Shown: piece by piece, positions 6,142-14,758 of the stretch
How positions within the stretch are numbered: position 1 is the first letter of the stretch
Layout of the letters: every line of letters starts with the position of its first letter
Origin: a virus
Reading direction: 5' to 3' (one strand)
DNA length: 38,632 nt
IMG/VR virus record: IMGVR_UViG_3300044825_000517
Location: 1-38,632 of that record
Notes under the pieces: generated by a model
The model's database searches: none
Told to the model about the DNA's origin: nothing
The model's input: the letters and a program-made list of their open reading frames with translations, nothing else
Program-made: the position numbers and the translations under genes

Positions 6142-7796
6142 GATTAGAAGATGGCATTACTTACGCGGCAGCGGTAGCGAAAGGCGAGATCAATGCTTGC
6201 CGAAACGTCCGTCTTGCTTGCCAGCGGTTTTTAAACCACCTCGAAAACAAAGAATGGGAATGGGTATTCGACCCTGGGCCAGTAAATCACTTCCTACAAT
6301 TCACAAGTCTTTGCCGGCATGTAAAGGGTCAGTGGGCTAATCAGCCTGTAAACCTTGAGCCCTTTCAAATCCTCATCATCTGCGCGATCTACGGTTTCCG
6401 TCTCAAACGGGATCGGTCTAAGCGCATGGTGCAAGACGTAATCGTTTACATCCCGCGCAAAGCTGGAAAGTCAACGCTTACCGCTCTGATCGCGCTTTAC
6501 GAGCTTGCCTTTGGCGATGCTGGCGCAGAGGTCTACACAGTCGCTACTAATCGAGATCAGGCAAGCATTGTTTTCACGACTGCTAAGGGATTTATCGAAA
6601 CCCTTCCCCGAGAGGTCTCTGGTCTCTTCATTCCTGGCAAGTTCACGATAGTAAAGAACGGCGACTCTCAATCGGTGTTCAAAGCGCTCAGCAGGGATAC
6701 CAAGCGTACGGGTGACGGGCTCAATCCGTCTTGCGCGATTATTGACGAGGCTTCGCAGATCATCGACAGGAATACGATTGAGGTCTTGCATTCTGGGATG
6801 GTAGCGCGAGCGAATCCGCTGCGGCTATATATAACCACTGCTTCTTTTACACGCGACACAAAGTTCTTTGAAGATCTCCAGGTGATGGAGCATATTCTTC
6901 ACCAAGACGTTCCCGATAATCCGCGATGGTTTGGGCTTCTTTATTCGCTGGATGCTGGCGACGATTGGCGAGACCCGACGGTCTGGCATAAAGCCAATCC
7001 GATGCACAATATCTCGGTTTCGCACGATGCGATTGCCGCTCGATGCGAGGAAGCCAAGATCAAGCCGGCAGCGCTTAACGAGTTTCTCTGCAAGACATTA
7101 AACGTTTACGTTTCCGCCGAAACCGCGTGGGTAGATCGGTCACATTGGGATGAAGCCGTGGGTCTTACAGACCGTGAACCAGAGGCGGTATTTATCGGTT
7201 TTGACTTGGCAGCAACGCGAGATCTCAACGCGGTATGTACGCTCAAGCGTTACGCCGAGGATGATTACGAAGCCGAGTGGAAGTTCTTTCTTCCCGAGGA
7301 TGGGTTTGATTTATTGCCAGCGCATTACCAGGATATTTTCCGACAGGCTATTAATTCGGGCATTTTGCATCTGACCGAAGGCAATGTTATGGACGACCGC
7401 GAGATTTCGGAGTATATTCTGGGACAAAGCCAGAAATACGACGTTCGTGAGGTTGGCTACGACGCATATAATGCGGCTGCGCTGGTTGCGCGACTATACG
7501 AAGCTGGGATGCCGGTTAAAAAAGTTGGGCAGGGTATGGCGGTACTTTCTAACCCTTCCAAACATGTAGAGCGGCTTATTTTAGGCCACAAAATCAAACA
7601 CGATGGCAACCCGTTTTTAGGCCACCAATTGGGAAACTGCGAAGTGTTTGTAGATGTGCAGGGCAACATCAAGGTCAAGAAGGCCGGAGTTGACCGACAC
7701 GCGAAGGTCGATGGGATCGTTGCCCTTATTATCGCCATGCACTGCTCTCTTGACAATCCGATGCCGTCTGAATCATACGGATTCAGGGTGTTTTAG
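6138..7796 (+). CDS. terL: terminase large subunit
   Basis: 552 residues, a normal length for the HK97-like Terminase_1 family. ATPase part: Walker A PRKAGKST at 106-113, Walker B CAIIDEAS with Asp-Glu at about 203-204, and the coupling-like stretch YITTAS at about 231-236. Nuclease part: FIGFDLAATRDLNAV with the first metal-binding Asp at about 356, then EVGYDAYNAAALVARL, and a C-terminal KVDGIVALIIAMHC with another acidic residue. It pumps DNA into the prohead at the portal and cuts concatemers. Relatedness to HK97-type terminases together with the nearby HNH suggests cos packaging, an inference. Confidence 0.95.
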   Translation: MRLEDGITYAAAVAKGEINACRNVRLACQRFLNHLENKEWEWVFDPGPVNHFLQFTSLCRHVKGQWANQPVNLEPFQILIICAIYGFRLKRDRSKRMVQDVIVYIPRKAGKSTLTALIALYELAFGDAGAEVYTVATNRDQASIVFTTAKGFIETLPREVSGLFIPGKFTIVKNGDSQSVFKALSRDTKRTGDGLNPSCAIIDEASQIIDRNTIEVLHSGMVARANPLRLYITTASFTRDTKFFEDLQVMEHILHQDVPDNPRWFGLLYSLDAGDDWRDPTVWHKANPMHNISVSHDAIAARCEEAKIKPAALNEFLCKTLNVYVSAETAWVDRSHWDEAVGLTDREPEAVFIGFDLAATRDLNAVCTLKRYAEDDYEAEWKFFLPEDGFDLLPAHYQDIFRQAINSGILHLTEGNVMDDREISEYILGQSQKYDVREVGYDAYNAAALVARLYEAGMPVKKVGQGMAVLSNPSKHVERLILGHKIKHDGNPFLGHQLGNCEVFVDVQGNIKVKKAGVDRHAKVDGIVALIIAMHCSLDNPMPSESYGFRVF

Positions 7797-7804
7797 GGCT
7801 AAAA

Positions 7805-9202
7805 ATGGGCATATTCGACAAATTCCGCAAGAAACCAACCCAAAATGAGTCGAATTCGTTGTTCGGCAACACTGTTTTGGGTAATAACGTCATGCTCCGA
7901 GGTAAGGGGCAAGGCTACGGATCTAATCAGCTTCTCTATGTAACAACCTCCGCTGTCAACGAAGCTGGACGTTCGCTTGACATTACAACGCTTGCCAGAA
8001 ACTCGACAGTCATGGCTTGCGTCGGAACCAAGGCCAGAGCGCTCGCACAATTGCCGGTAAAGATCATGTCTCGGCAAGCTGACGGTACTTTGGTCGATAC
8101 GCAGACGGAACCTGGGGTTCCAGAGCGCGAAAAGAACCGCGCAAAGTCGATTCTTAACCTTCTTGCTCAGCCTAACAACTTCCAGAGTCAATACGAGTTT
8201 TGGTATCAGTTCACAATGTGGCATGAGCTGGCCGGTGAGACTTTTGTATTGCTCTGGAGAAAGAACGAAGCCGATCCTCAGCAGGTTCCGCTTGAAGTCT
8301 ACGTTCTTGATTCGACGCTAATTGTTCCGCGTATCTCTGAGACGAGATACCCGTTTTACACGCTTACAAGCTCAAGTTACGGGTTTAACAAAGACGAACC
8401 GCTGCAATACTTTCAGGTTATGCACGTTAAGAGCGAACCTTGGCAGGGTTCTTCTTCGTTTAACCGTCTCCAGGCTGTCGAGCTCATTTCGCTAGATCAA
8501 GACATTGATCTTTACTCAAACTTCATCATGCTTAACGGCGCAAAGCCTTCTGGTTTGTTCCGTACTGAGCAAGTCATACCCGATTCCAAGTTCAAAGAGA
8601 TCGCAGCGCGGTTAAAAGAAGCATGGACAAACATGCTCAACAGCCAGCCCTCAGACTTGAGCAAACCTGGGCAGTCGATGCTATTAGACCAAGGTATGAT
8701 GTACGAAAGTATTAAGCCTTTGACGCTGCAAGACGTAGATGCGCGAGAGCTGAAGAAACAAACGATGGCGCGAATTGCTGGCTTGTTTGGTGTTCCGCCG
8801 GCGATGATCGGCGTGGGTGAGTCGAAGTACAACAATACGCAGACAATGCTCGACGAGTTTTATAAATCCACGATGATGCCGTTCATCACCAATATTGAGC
8901 AGAAGCTAAAGACAAGCCTTCTTGGTGGCTATCCCAATCTGTATGTGCAGTTTCAGACTCAGGATTTCCTGAAGGGCGCTCCGCTGGATCAAATGAACTA
9001 TGTGGTGGCGGGGGTTAAGAATGGAATTCTCACGCCAAACGAAGCTAGAGACTATCTTGGGCTTGACAGCGTGGATGATGGTGATTCTCTGCTTGCTGCC
9101 GGTGGCGTTGATAAGCCTATTCCCGGCTCTTCGCCGCAGGATACTGGCGGTGGCGGCAATCTTAAGGTCATAGGTAAAACCGGGCGAGCTGGTAATGCTT
9201 AA
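7805..9202 (+). CDS. portal protein (HK97 type)
   Basis: 465 residues. Shows the HK97-type portal layout: an early segment with STVMACVGTKARALAQLPVK, then VYVLDSTLIVPRI, the LISLDQDIDLYSNFIMLNGA helix region, and ARIAGLFGVPPAMIGVGES followed by NNTQTMLDEFYKSTMMPFI, the classic portal clip and stem signature. It forms the dodecameric DNA channel at one capsid vertex and docks the terminase. The C-terminus is Gly/Pro-rich and probably disordered. Eight bases separate it from the terminase stop. Confidence 0.93.
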   Translation: MGIFDKFRKKPTQNESNSLFGNTVLGNNVMLRGKGQGYGSNQLLYVTTSAVNEAGRSLDITTLARNSTVMACVGTKARALAQLPVKIMSRQADGTLVDTQTEPGVPEREKNRAKSILNLLAQPNNFQSQYEFWYQFTMWHELAGETFVLLWRKNEADPQQVPLEVYVLDSTLIVPRISETRYPFYTLTSSSYGFNKDEPLQYFQVMHVKSEPWQGSSSFNRLQAVELISLDQDIDLYSNFIMLNGAKPSGLFRTEQVIPDSKFKEIAARLKEAWTNMLNSQPSDLSKPGQSMLLDQGMMYESIKPLTLQDVDARELKKQTMARIAGLFGVPPAMIGVGESKYNNTQTMLDEFYKSTMMPFITNIEQKLKTSLLGGYPNLYVQFQTQDFLKGAPLDQMNYVVAGVKNGILTPNEARDYLGLDSVDDGDSLLAAGGVDKPIPGSSPQDTGGGGNLKVIGKTGRAGNA

Positions 9203-9302
9203 GGATGTTTTGAAGCGGTTAAAGGAACAGGCCGACAAGAGAAAGCCGAAGCCTAAACCCGAAGATGGGAAAATGAAGGAAAAGGAACCGATACATGGCT
9301 AA
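9195..9302 (+). CDS. small Lys-rich ORF between portal and protease
   Basis: 35 residues from ATG 9195 (overlapping the portal end by 8 nt) to TAA 9300-9302 (overlapping the protease start by 8 nt). The sequence starts MLKDVLKRLKEQADKRKPKP and is strongly charged. Overlaps on both sides make it an exact bridge, which argues for translational coupling. Short ORFs at this place occur in other HK97-like phages. A scaffold or assembly accessory role would be speculation. Confidence 0.5.
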   Translation: MLKDVLKRLKEQADKRKPKPKPEDGKMKEKEPIHG

Positions 9303-10062
9303 GCACATTCAATTCTTCACTGAGGCAAAGGTTGAGCTTGGCCGTATGGCTGACGAGGCAACCGGCGAACCTACCGGCGAGATCGAAGCAACCCTGACAA
9401 CCTGGGGCGCGAGAGAAGGCGCAGATGGTCGGCGTTTTTTCTACACACCAGCGGCGTTCGAGATGTGGCACGAAGGCTGGATGGAAGCCGGCAGACCGTT
9501 GCCGATGTACTTCCAGCACAGCTCAGACATGATGCCCGTGGGCGAATGGTCTAAGTTCGACATTACCGACGAAGGCATGACGGGAACCGGGAAACTTTTC
9601 CTGAATACCACGGCAGGATCGGATCTTTATACGATCATGAAGGAATCGCCTCGCATGGTTGGTGGTGTTTCTGTTGGCGCGTATGCTGACGAATATCAAA
9701 TGGTCGATGAGAACGGCGAGCCAACAGACGATCCTGACAGCTTCTTTCAGATCATGAAAGGCGGATTGGCTGAGGTTTCGATTGTGATGAACCCCAACAA
9801 TCCCAAAGCTGAAATCTCAAGACTTGAATACTGGATGGGGGATAAACCAAACCCCAGAACGATTGAAAAAGCACTGCGTGATGCTGGGCTTTCTCGAAAG
9901 GATGCAGCCGCTGCATCCGGCTTGTTGAAGTCGATCATAGAGCAGCGTGATGCTGCCGTGACAACTTCTCAACCCGCTAATCCGAGTGAGTCGGACGCAG
10001 CGGTGAAACTGCTTGAAGCACTCCAATACCGCGAGCTGCTGAAGGCAATCGCAACCCGATAA
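9295..10062 (+). CDS. prohead protease (S78 / HK97 family)
   Basis: 255 residues. Catalytic His at about residue 75 in MYFQHSSDMMPVGEW and catalytic Ser at about 126 in MVGGVSVGAYA, followed by LAEVSIVMNPNNPKAEI, the usual arrangement for S78 assembly proteases. It cleaves the N-terminal delta region of the major capsid protein during maturation. The C-terminal 80 residues contain a DAGLSRKDAAAASGLLKSI helix. Shine-Dalgarno GGAA precedes the ATG. It lies immediately before the capsid gene, as expected. Confidence 0.92.
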   Translation: MAKHIQFFTEAKVELGRMADEATGEPTGEIEATLTTWGAREGADGRRFFYTPAAFEMWHEGWMEAGRPLPMYFQHSSDMMPVGEWSKFDITDEGMTGTGKLFLNTTAGSDLYTIMKESPRMVGGVSVGAYADEYQMVDENGEPTDDPDSFFQIMKGGLAEVSIVMNPNNPKAEISRLEYWMGDKPNPRTIEKALRDAGLSRKDAAAASGLLKSIIEQRDAAVTTSQPANPSESDAAVKLLEALQYRELLKAIATR

Positions 10063-10072
10063 AGGAACTATC

Positions 10073-11422
10073 ATGCTTGAAAAAGTCATTGAAAAACTGG
10101 ACGCAATCGAAGCGTCTAACGCTGCAAAACTTGCTGAGACCGCCGAGGCTGTAAAGACTCAAGTTACCGAAGCTGTTCAGGCAGTTAAAGCAGAAACCGA
10201 GCAAAAACTTGCCGCTCTTGAGGCAAAAATTGCCGCTCCGTCAATCATTCGCCCGATCCACAAGACTGTTCGTGGCGAAGCAAACCGTCGCTTCCGCGAT
10301 GTGCTCAAAGAGTACATGAAGGGCGGCAATCAAGTTGAGCGCGAAGTAAAGATCTTTGAATCAGTCGATCAGTTCGACGGGTACATTCGTGAAGCATCTG
10401 CGCTTACCGGTTCTGGTTACGACGTTGGTGGCCGTACCGCTTACGATCCCGTGTTTGCTGCTAAGCGTCTTGGCAATCCGATGATGGATCTTTCCCGCAT
10501 TGTCGCAACCGACGGTTCTGCTTACCAGTTCCGCGTAAAGACCGGAAACGCTGGCGCTCAGTGGGGCTACACGGTTCAGAACAACGGCGCATCAACGACT
10601 GAAGCAACGTCGATTTGGCAGGTGATCCTCAAAGACTTGAATGCACAGTTCCCGATTCGTACTGCTGCGCTCGACGATATTGACGGTCTTGAGCCCAACG
10701 TTGTTGACGATATGCTGATGGAATTCCAACAGGCAATGGCAACATCGATGATCCAGAACAACGATCAATCGGGAACCGGAACCTCGGTATCGACGGGCGG
10801 AGCTGATGGTCTGCGCGGTTTGGATCAGTATGCGGGCGCAAATGCGACCTACACGGGCGGTACAGTTTCCACGGCTTCTTTCGGAACCTCGGGAACCGCA
10901 ACGACCAACGGTTTGCATAGCCTTGCAACGTATGACCAGCTAACCACGAACGCAAACACTGTTGGTGCAAATAACATTGTCTATAAAGACGTTGTTAACT
11001 TCATCTACAGCTTGCCGCAGCAATACTGGACCCCGACTGCTCGCTTCATGATTAACCCAATCTTGTTGCAGGGCATCCGTGGTTTGGTTGACGATCAGAA
11101 GCGCCCAATCTACATCGACGGTTTGAGCCGTGACGATGGCATCGTTGGCAAGTTGCTTGGCTTTGACGTTGTGGTTAACAAGTACGTTGACAATCCTTCT
11201 CAGCCCACAACCGGCGCGGCAGGTACAACGTCTTATTACCCAATGTACTTTGCCGACTTCCAGCAGTTCCACACCATCGTTATGCGTCTAAGCATGGTTC
11301 TGCGTCGTTATGACCAGACGCTCCCAGGCTCGATCACGTTCTACGGCGAGACTCGCGCGGCAACTTCTGTGCGCGATCCTAACGCTGGTGTACGTTATCG
11401 CTCGACCGGCACTGCGGCTTAA
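10073..11422 (+). CDS. major capsid protein 1 with N-terminal delta domain
   Basis: 449 residues. Residues 1-55 form a coiled-coil scaffolding-like delta domain rich in Ala, Glu and Lys (KLAETAEAVKTQVTEAVQAV). A basic linker follows at about 60-105, the likely region of protease cleavage. From EASALTGSG (107) onward comes the HK97 fold: WGYTVQNNG, QFPIRTAALDDIDGLEPNVV, FMINPILLQGIRGL, and a terminal VRDPNAGVRYRSTG. Cleavage near 100-106 would leave about 345 residues. It is paralogous to the next gene. A Shine-Dalgarno AAAGGAA lies just upstream. Forms the capsid shell. Confidence 0.95.
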   Translation: MLEKVIEKLDAIEASNAAKLAETAEAVKTQVTEAVQAVKAETEQKLAALEAKIAAPSIIRPIHKTVRGEANRRFRDVLKEYMKGGNQVEREVKIFESVDQFDGYIREASALTGSGYDVGGRTAYDPVFAAKRLGNPMMDLSRIVATDGSAYQFRVKTGNAGAQWGYTVQNNGASTTEATSIWQVILKDLNAQFPIRTAALDDIDGLEPNVVDDMLMEFQQAMATSMIQNNDQSGTGTSVSTGGADGLRGLDQYAGANATYTGGTVSTASFGTSGTATTNGLHSLATYDQLTTNANTVGANNIVYKDVVNFIYSLPQQYWTPTARFMINPILLQGIRGLVDDQKRPIYIDGLSRDDGIVGKLLGFDVVVNKYVDNPSQPTTGAAGTTSYYPMYFADFQQFHTIVMRLSMVLRRYDQTLPGSITFYGETRAATSVRDPNAGVRYRSTGTAA

Positions 11423-11426
11423 TTTA

Positions 11427-11444
11427 AGAGGGCGAAAGCCCTCT
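11427..11444 (+). promoter_or_regulatory. GNRA-capped hairpin between the two capsid genes
   Basis: Perfect 7-bp stem AGAGGGC (11427-11433) with GCCCTCT (11438-11444) closed by GAAA, a stable tetraloop. No T-run follows (next bases are CCCTCT), so it is not a strong terminator. It lies between the stop of capsid gene 1 and the ribosome site of capsid gene 2. Likely roles are mRNA stabilisation, processing or partial termination that sets the ratio of the two proteins (inference). Confidence 0.7.
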
Positions 11445-11461
11445 CCCTCTATGGAGAGACT

Positions 11462-12490
11462 ATGAAACAAGTTATTTTAGAAGGGCTTAAGCAGGCTCTC
11501 CACGAGGGCAAAGCCACGGTGAACCTCGCTGAAGCCTCAGCCCTTACGGGCTCGGGCTCCGGCGTTGGTGGCCGGGTCTACAACGAAGATGTATTTGCAA
11601 GTCTGCGTTATTGGAACCCGTTCAGGGTTTACGCTAACCAGACGATGACCGCAGATTCGGATATTCAGTTCACGGTCAAGACTGGTAACGCTGCAAACAG
11701 CACAAACCCTTGGGGCTACACGGTAAACGCTAACAGCGGATCGCCCAACATTGCCACAAGCATTTGGCAGCTTCCGATGCGCGTTATCAGCGCTCAGATG
11801 CCTATTCGCGCGGCAGCGATGGATGACATCAACGGATTAGATGCAGCTTTAGCCGAAGATCTTGCGATGGAATTTAGCCAGATCGAAGCCGCGTCAATGG
11901 CAATTAATAACGATCAGGCAGGATCAACCACCACAAGCACAGGCGCAACTAATGGTCTGCGCGGTCTTAAGATGTACGCAGGAACCGCTGGATCTACGGC
12001 GGCTTACGGTAGCTCGGGAACGGCTATTACTAATGGTATTCACACGCTCAACACGGTCGGCTATACGCATAGCGGCGGCATTGAGTGGGAAAGCCTTGTT
12101 GACGTTGCTAACGCTCTTCCAGGTCAGTTTTGGAGAATGCCTGGGACCGCGTGGATGATGCACCCAACGGCATTACAGACTCTGCGTGAATACACCCATG
12201 CAAGTAATTCCTACGCGTTGGTTGAGACTGGCGAAAAAGACGAAGGCCCAGGTGTCAACATCATGGGCTGGCCGGTTATTGTGAATCCGTACTTAGATGC
12301 TCCTGCAATTGGGGCTTCTCCCATTTACCTAGCCAACTGGCCTCGGTTTATGTGGATCGTTGACCATTCAGAAATGACGCTGCAACGCATGGAACAAACG
12401 CAGCCTGGGACAATCACGATCTACGCTGAAAAGCGTTTGGTCTCGACTGTACGTGATGTAACCGCTGGTGTCCGCTTGATCGGGGCTTGA
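11462..12490 (+). CDS. second major capsid-like protein without delta domain
   Basis: 342 residues. Aligns with capsid protein 1 from EASALTGSG (residue 24 here, 107 there) to the end: WGYTVNANSG, AQMPIRAAAMDDINGLDAAL, INNDQAG, TNGLRGLKMYAGT, AWMMHPTALQTLREY and VRDVTAGVRLIG. Only about 23 residues precede the shared part, so there is no room for a scaffolding delta domain. Its size resembles the mature form of capsid protein 1. It may be a minor shell subunit, a penton-like variant or a replaced copy. Shine-Dalgarno GGAGAG lies at 11453-11458. Confidence 0.88.
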   Translation: MKQVILEGLKQALHEGKATVNLAEASALTGSGSGVGGRVYNEDVFASLRYWNPFRVYANQTMTADSDIQFTVKTGNAANSTNPWGYTVNANSGSPNIATSIWQLPMRVISAQMPIRAAAMDDINGLDAALAEDLAMEFSQIEAASMAINNDQAGSTTTSTGATNGLRGLKMYAGTAGSTAAYGSSGTAITNGIHTLNTVGYTHSGGIEWESLVDVANALPGQFWRMPGTAWMMHPTALQTLREYTHASNSYALVETGEKDEGPGVNIMGWPVIVNPYLDAPAIGASPIYLANWPRFMWIVDHSEMTLQRMEQTQPGTITIYAEKRLVSTVRDVTAGVRLIGA

Positions 12491-12491
12491 T

Positions 12492-13136
12492 ATGCCAAGT
12501 CAGCTACAGGGTAATTTCGGAGCGGGTTCGCGTAACCCGTTCAACTATTCGAAAGTCATTCAGAGTAACCGAGACCCGGTTACGCAATGGCTTACGCTTG
12601 ACGAAATCACCAATCAGCTCAATTTGTTTGCGGATGAATCTCAAGACGAGTTTTTATCTCAGCTTGAGCTGGCAGCTCGGATGGCAATTGAGGATTATTT
12701 AGGTGTTCCAATCTTCAATGTAACGTATCAGGCTTCGTACTTGATCTCGGGTTTGATGGCAGCTCCGGTTTCGCTAGATCTCCCCGAGGTCTCGCAAAAT
12801 GGCGTAACGATCAACTGGGTCAAGTATTACAACGACCTAAACCCTCCGGTTCTCACGACGATTGCAAGCAACCAGTATTACTACGACCCGACGGGAAACA
12901 AGTTAGTTCTTTTCGAGGTTCCTAATAACGTCAACACCTACATGACCGCTCCGATGCTTTGCCAGTACACACTACAAGGCAGCGTCATTGGTCAGTATCC
13001 CGTGGTTAAGCAAGCGGGGCTGATGTTGCTCACGCATTTCTACAATAACCGGTCTGCCATCTCTGAGGCTAAGCAGTATCAGCTTCCCTGGGCGATTGAC
13101 CAGTTGTTGCGACCATACAAGACTTTGGTGATGTGA
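12492..13136 (+). CDS. head-tail connector (gp6-like adaptor)
   Basis: 214 residues. The N-terminal helical part TLDEITNQLNLFADESQDEF, then LELAARMAIEDYLG and later LLTHFYNNRSAISE with a C-terminal AIDQLLRPYKTLVM, is the pattern of gp6-like DNA packaging and connector proteins. It forms the ring below the portal. The beta-rich middle (about 70-155) is longer than in minimal gp6 proteins. It starts two bases after the capsid stop and is coupled to the next gene by TGATG. Confidence 0.8.
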   Translation: MPSQLQGNFGAGSRNPFNYSKVIQSNRDPVTQWLTLDEITNQLNLFADESQDEFLSQLELAARMAIEDYLGVPIFNVTYQASYLISGLMAAPVSLDLPEVSQNGVTINWVKYYNDLNPPVLTTIASNQYYYDPTGNKLVLFEVPNNVNTYMTAPMLCQYTLQGSVIGQYPVVKQAGLMLLTHFYNNRSAISEAKQYQLPWAIDQLLRPYKTLVM

Positions 13137-13477
13137 TGGTTTTACGCGTCGACCAAATCACCATCAACAATCTGACGTTTGGGCTTACCAATCTTGGCGA
13201 GCAGACAACGACAGAGACCGCATGGTTTCAGACGCGAGCAAAAACCAAGTCTGTGCATAACCGCATTCGGACGCTTGAGAAGTTTCGTCAGTACGACAAC
13301 ATGATTGAGTTCACGGTGAATTACACGCCCAACATGCGTACGATTTCCGATGCTCAAGAGGCTTACAGCATTTCCTTCCGCGATAAATCATGGCGGATCG
13401 CTGAGGTTTACGAGCATGACGATAGGCAGTGGGTAACGTTTACTTGTTACCGTAACGAACCAACGGTTGCAGTCTGA
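13136..13477 (+). CDS. head closure / head-tail joining protein
   Basis: 113 residues from ATG 13136 (GTG 13133 in the same frame is less likely). Beta-rich small protein with WFQTRAKTKSVHNRIRTLEK, YDNMIEFTVNYTPNMRTI, then DKSWRIAEVYEHDDRQWVTF, fitting the SPP1 gp16 / Phage_H_T_join type of head closure protein, in which a W.I..V segment lies near the C-terminus. It seals the connector for tail attachment. Context right after the gp6-like gene supports this. Confidence 0.75.
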   Translation: MVLRVDQITINNLTFGLTNLGEQTTTETAWFQTRAKTKSVHNRIRTLEKFRQYDNMIEFTVNYTPNMRTISDAQEAYSISFRDKSWRIAEVYEHDDRQWVTFTCYRNEPTVAV

Positions 13478-13881
13478 TGGGCCAAAATTCAGCCGTTACC
13501 TATGCTCAAGCGATACAGGCGCAGCTAACCTCGGTTTGTACGCCCACGCCAGTTTATGCTGTGTTTAACCGCAACTTCGCAACCGAGCCGACTTTTGTTA
13601 CTTGGCAACTTAGAGATGTTCATCAGCCGGTTTATACAGGTCCGCAGTCGGTTAAGGGTATAGATCGACCTGTCTTTCAAGCGACAGTCTTTGCTCAGCA
13701 AATGGCAAATTGTTACTCGAAGGCTCAGCAGATTGTCGACGCGCTCCACGGCTATCAGGGAACATTTGGCGGCTTATTTTTTGTGGCGAAAGTAGACGTT
13801 GATTGGCTTTTCCACACATACGATAATGACAGCAAGCTACACCAGATTGTTTTGGATTCAACTTTGGACATTCCTTCGTGA
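13477..13881 (+). CDS. tail completion protein (DUF3168-like)
   Basis: 134 residues. The layout (N-terminal helix YAQAIQAQLTSVC, then strand PTFVTWQLRD, central helix CYSKAQQIVDALHGYQGTFG, and C-terminal strands ending HQIVLDSTLDIPS) resembles DUF3168-type tail terminator proteins that cap the tail tube at the neck. Its position after head closure and before the tail tube gene is the usual one. Its start overlaps the previous stop (TGATG). Motif-level call. Confidence 0.65.
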   Translation: MGQNSAVTYAQAIQAQLTSVCTPTPVYAVFNRNFATEPTFVTWQLRDVHQPVYTGPQSVKGIDRPVFQATVFAQQMANCYSKAQQIVDALHGYQGTFGGLFFVAKVDVDWLFHTYDNDSKLHQIVLDSTLDIPS

Positions 13882-13889
13882 GGTGAAAA

Positions 13890-14384
13890 ATGGCTCTCCC
13901 TAATAAAGTTTTACCCGGCTTTTCAGCCTCTCTATACTGCCAGCCGGGGGCTGCTCCAACTCCTTTAACGACTGCCAACCTTAGCGTTTACGCGTCGGTT
14001 TCGGCTATTGCAGTTTCTGCTCAGCTTGTACCCGTTGAAGCAATTCCTGCTTTTGGTCAAGATGATGCGGTCGCTAACTTTTCGGTTGCTGGTTCGCGTC
14101 AGTCTGACAAGATCCCGGTTCAGTCTGCGCCAACTTCCATGACTGTCGTGGCCGCATGGAACCCATCAGACACAAACCTTCTTTTGCTCCGAGCAGATGC
14201 TTACAACGGTACGATTGACCGGACTTTTGTAATTGCCGCCACAGACGGAACCAATTACGTCTATTACGCCTTCAATGGCCGTGTATCGCAGTGGACGATT
14301 GACCCCGCTCCTGGCGCAGAAGCTCAGGTTACTTTTACGATTCATCCGCGAGGCAATCAATATGGCTGGTCAAACAACACTTGA
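13890..14384 (+). CDS. major tail tube protein
   Basis: 164 residues, beta-rich. Begins MALPNKVLPGFSASLYCQPG and contains QSDKIPVQSAPTSMTVVAAW, NYVYYAFNGRVSQWTIDP and AEAQVTFTIHPRGNQYG, the last being the usual end of tube subunits. Hexameric rings of it build the tail tube. The call rests on size, fold pattern and position between the tail completion and chaperone genes. A Shine-Dalgarno GAGG precedes the start. Confidence 0.75.
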   Translation: MALPNKVLPGFSASLYCQPGAAPTPLTTANLSVYASVSAIAVSAQLVPVEAIPAFGQDDAVANFSVAGSRQSDKIPVQSAPTSMTVVAAWNPSDTNLLLLRADAYNGTIDRTFVIAATDGTNYVYYAFNGRVSQWTIDPAPGAEAQVTFTIHPRGNQYGWSNNT

Positions 14385-14550
14385 TGAATTAGTGGCGCTG
14401 ATGGCGGAATTCAGGGGCGACCTTCATGCAATGGCAAAAGGGCATCCCTTTACCTTACAAGAGGTGGATGCCGCCCTACAGGAAGCCAGCCCCGGCGGGG
14501 CCGAAGCAGTCTGTCTATCTGTGCTAAGAGCTCATGCAAAGAGCGAGTGA
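14362..14550 (+). CDS. small hypothetical protein in tail module
   Basis: 62 residues from ATG 14362, overlapping the tail tube gene by 23 nt. The frame is open earlier but that part is shadow. Helical: MAGQTTLDELVALMAEFRGD, then HPFTLQEVDAALQEASPGG and a final AVCLSVLRAHAKSE. No family recognised. Placed between tube and chaperone genes, so an assembly role is possible. Confidence 0.55.
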   Translation: MAGQTTLDELVALMAEFRGDLHAMAKGHPFTLQEVDAALQEASPGGAEAVCLSVLRAHAKSE

Positions 14551-14758
14551 CGATCTGCTGGCTTACTTAGTCACGCAAGCCCAAACTGGTTCTAAAAACT
14601 GGTTTGGGTATCCTCAACAAAGGCTCATCAACATTAGTCTTTGCCACAAGATTGCAGAGAATCATGCGCCAGATATGACACCAGACGAAGTTGTAAATTA
14701 TGTGATTCGTCTTAACGATCTGATCTTCAAAAAGATCGTGACCAATGGGAAAGATTGA
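14534..14758 (+). CDS. small hypothetical protein in tail module
   Basis: 74 residues, mostly helical: SDDLLAYLVTQAQTGSKNWF, RLINISLCHKIAENHAP and TPDEVVNYVIRLNDLIFKKI. It overlaps the preceding gene by 17 nt and the following one by 14 nt. No known family. Dense overlap with structural genes supports that it is expressed. Confidence 0.6.
   Translation: MQRASDDLLAYLVTQAQTGSKNWFGYPQQRLINISLCHKIAENHAPDMTPDEVVNYVIRLNDLIFKKIVTNGKD

Noticed and set aside
2940-11509. 14-base match CTCTCCACGAGGGC shared by the terminator at 2937 and the start of capsid gene 2
   Set aside because: Only the 14 bases match and the second copy is coding without the full stem or T-run; most likely chance.
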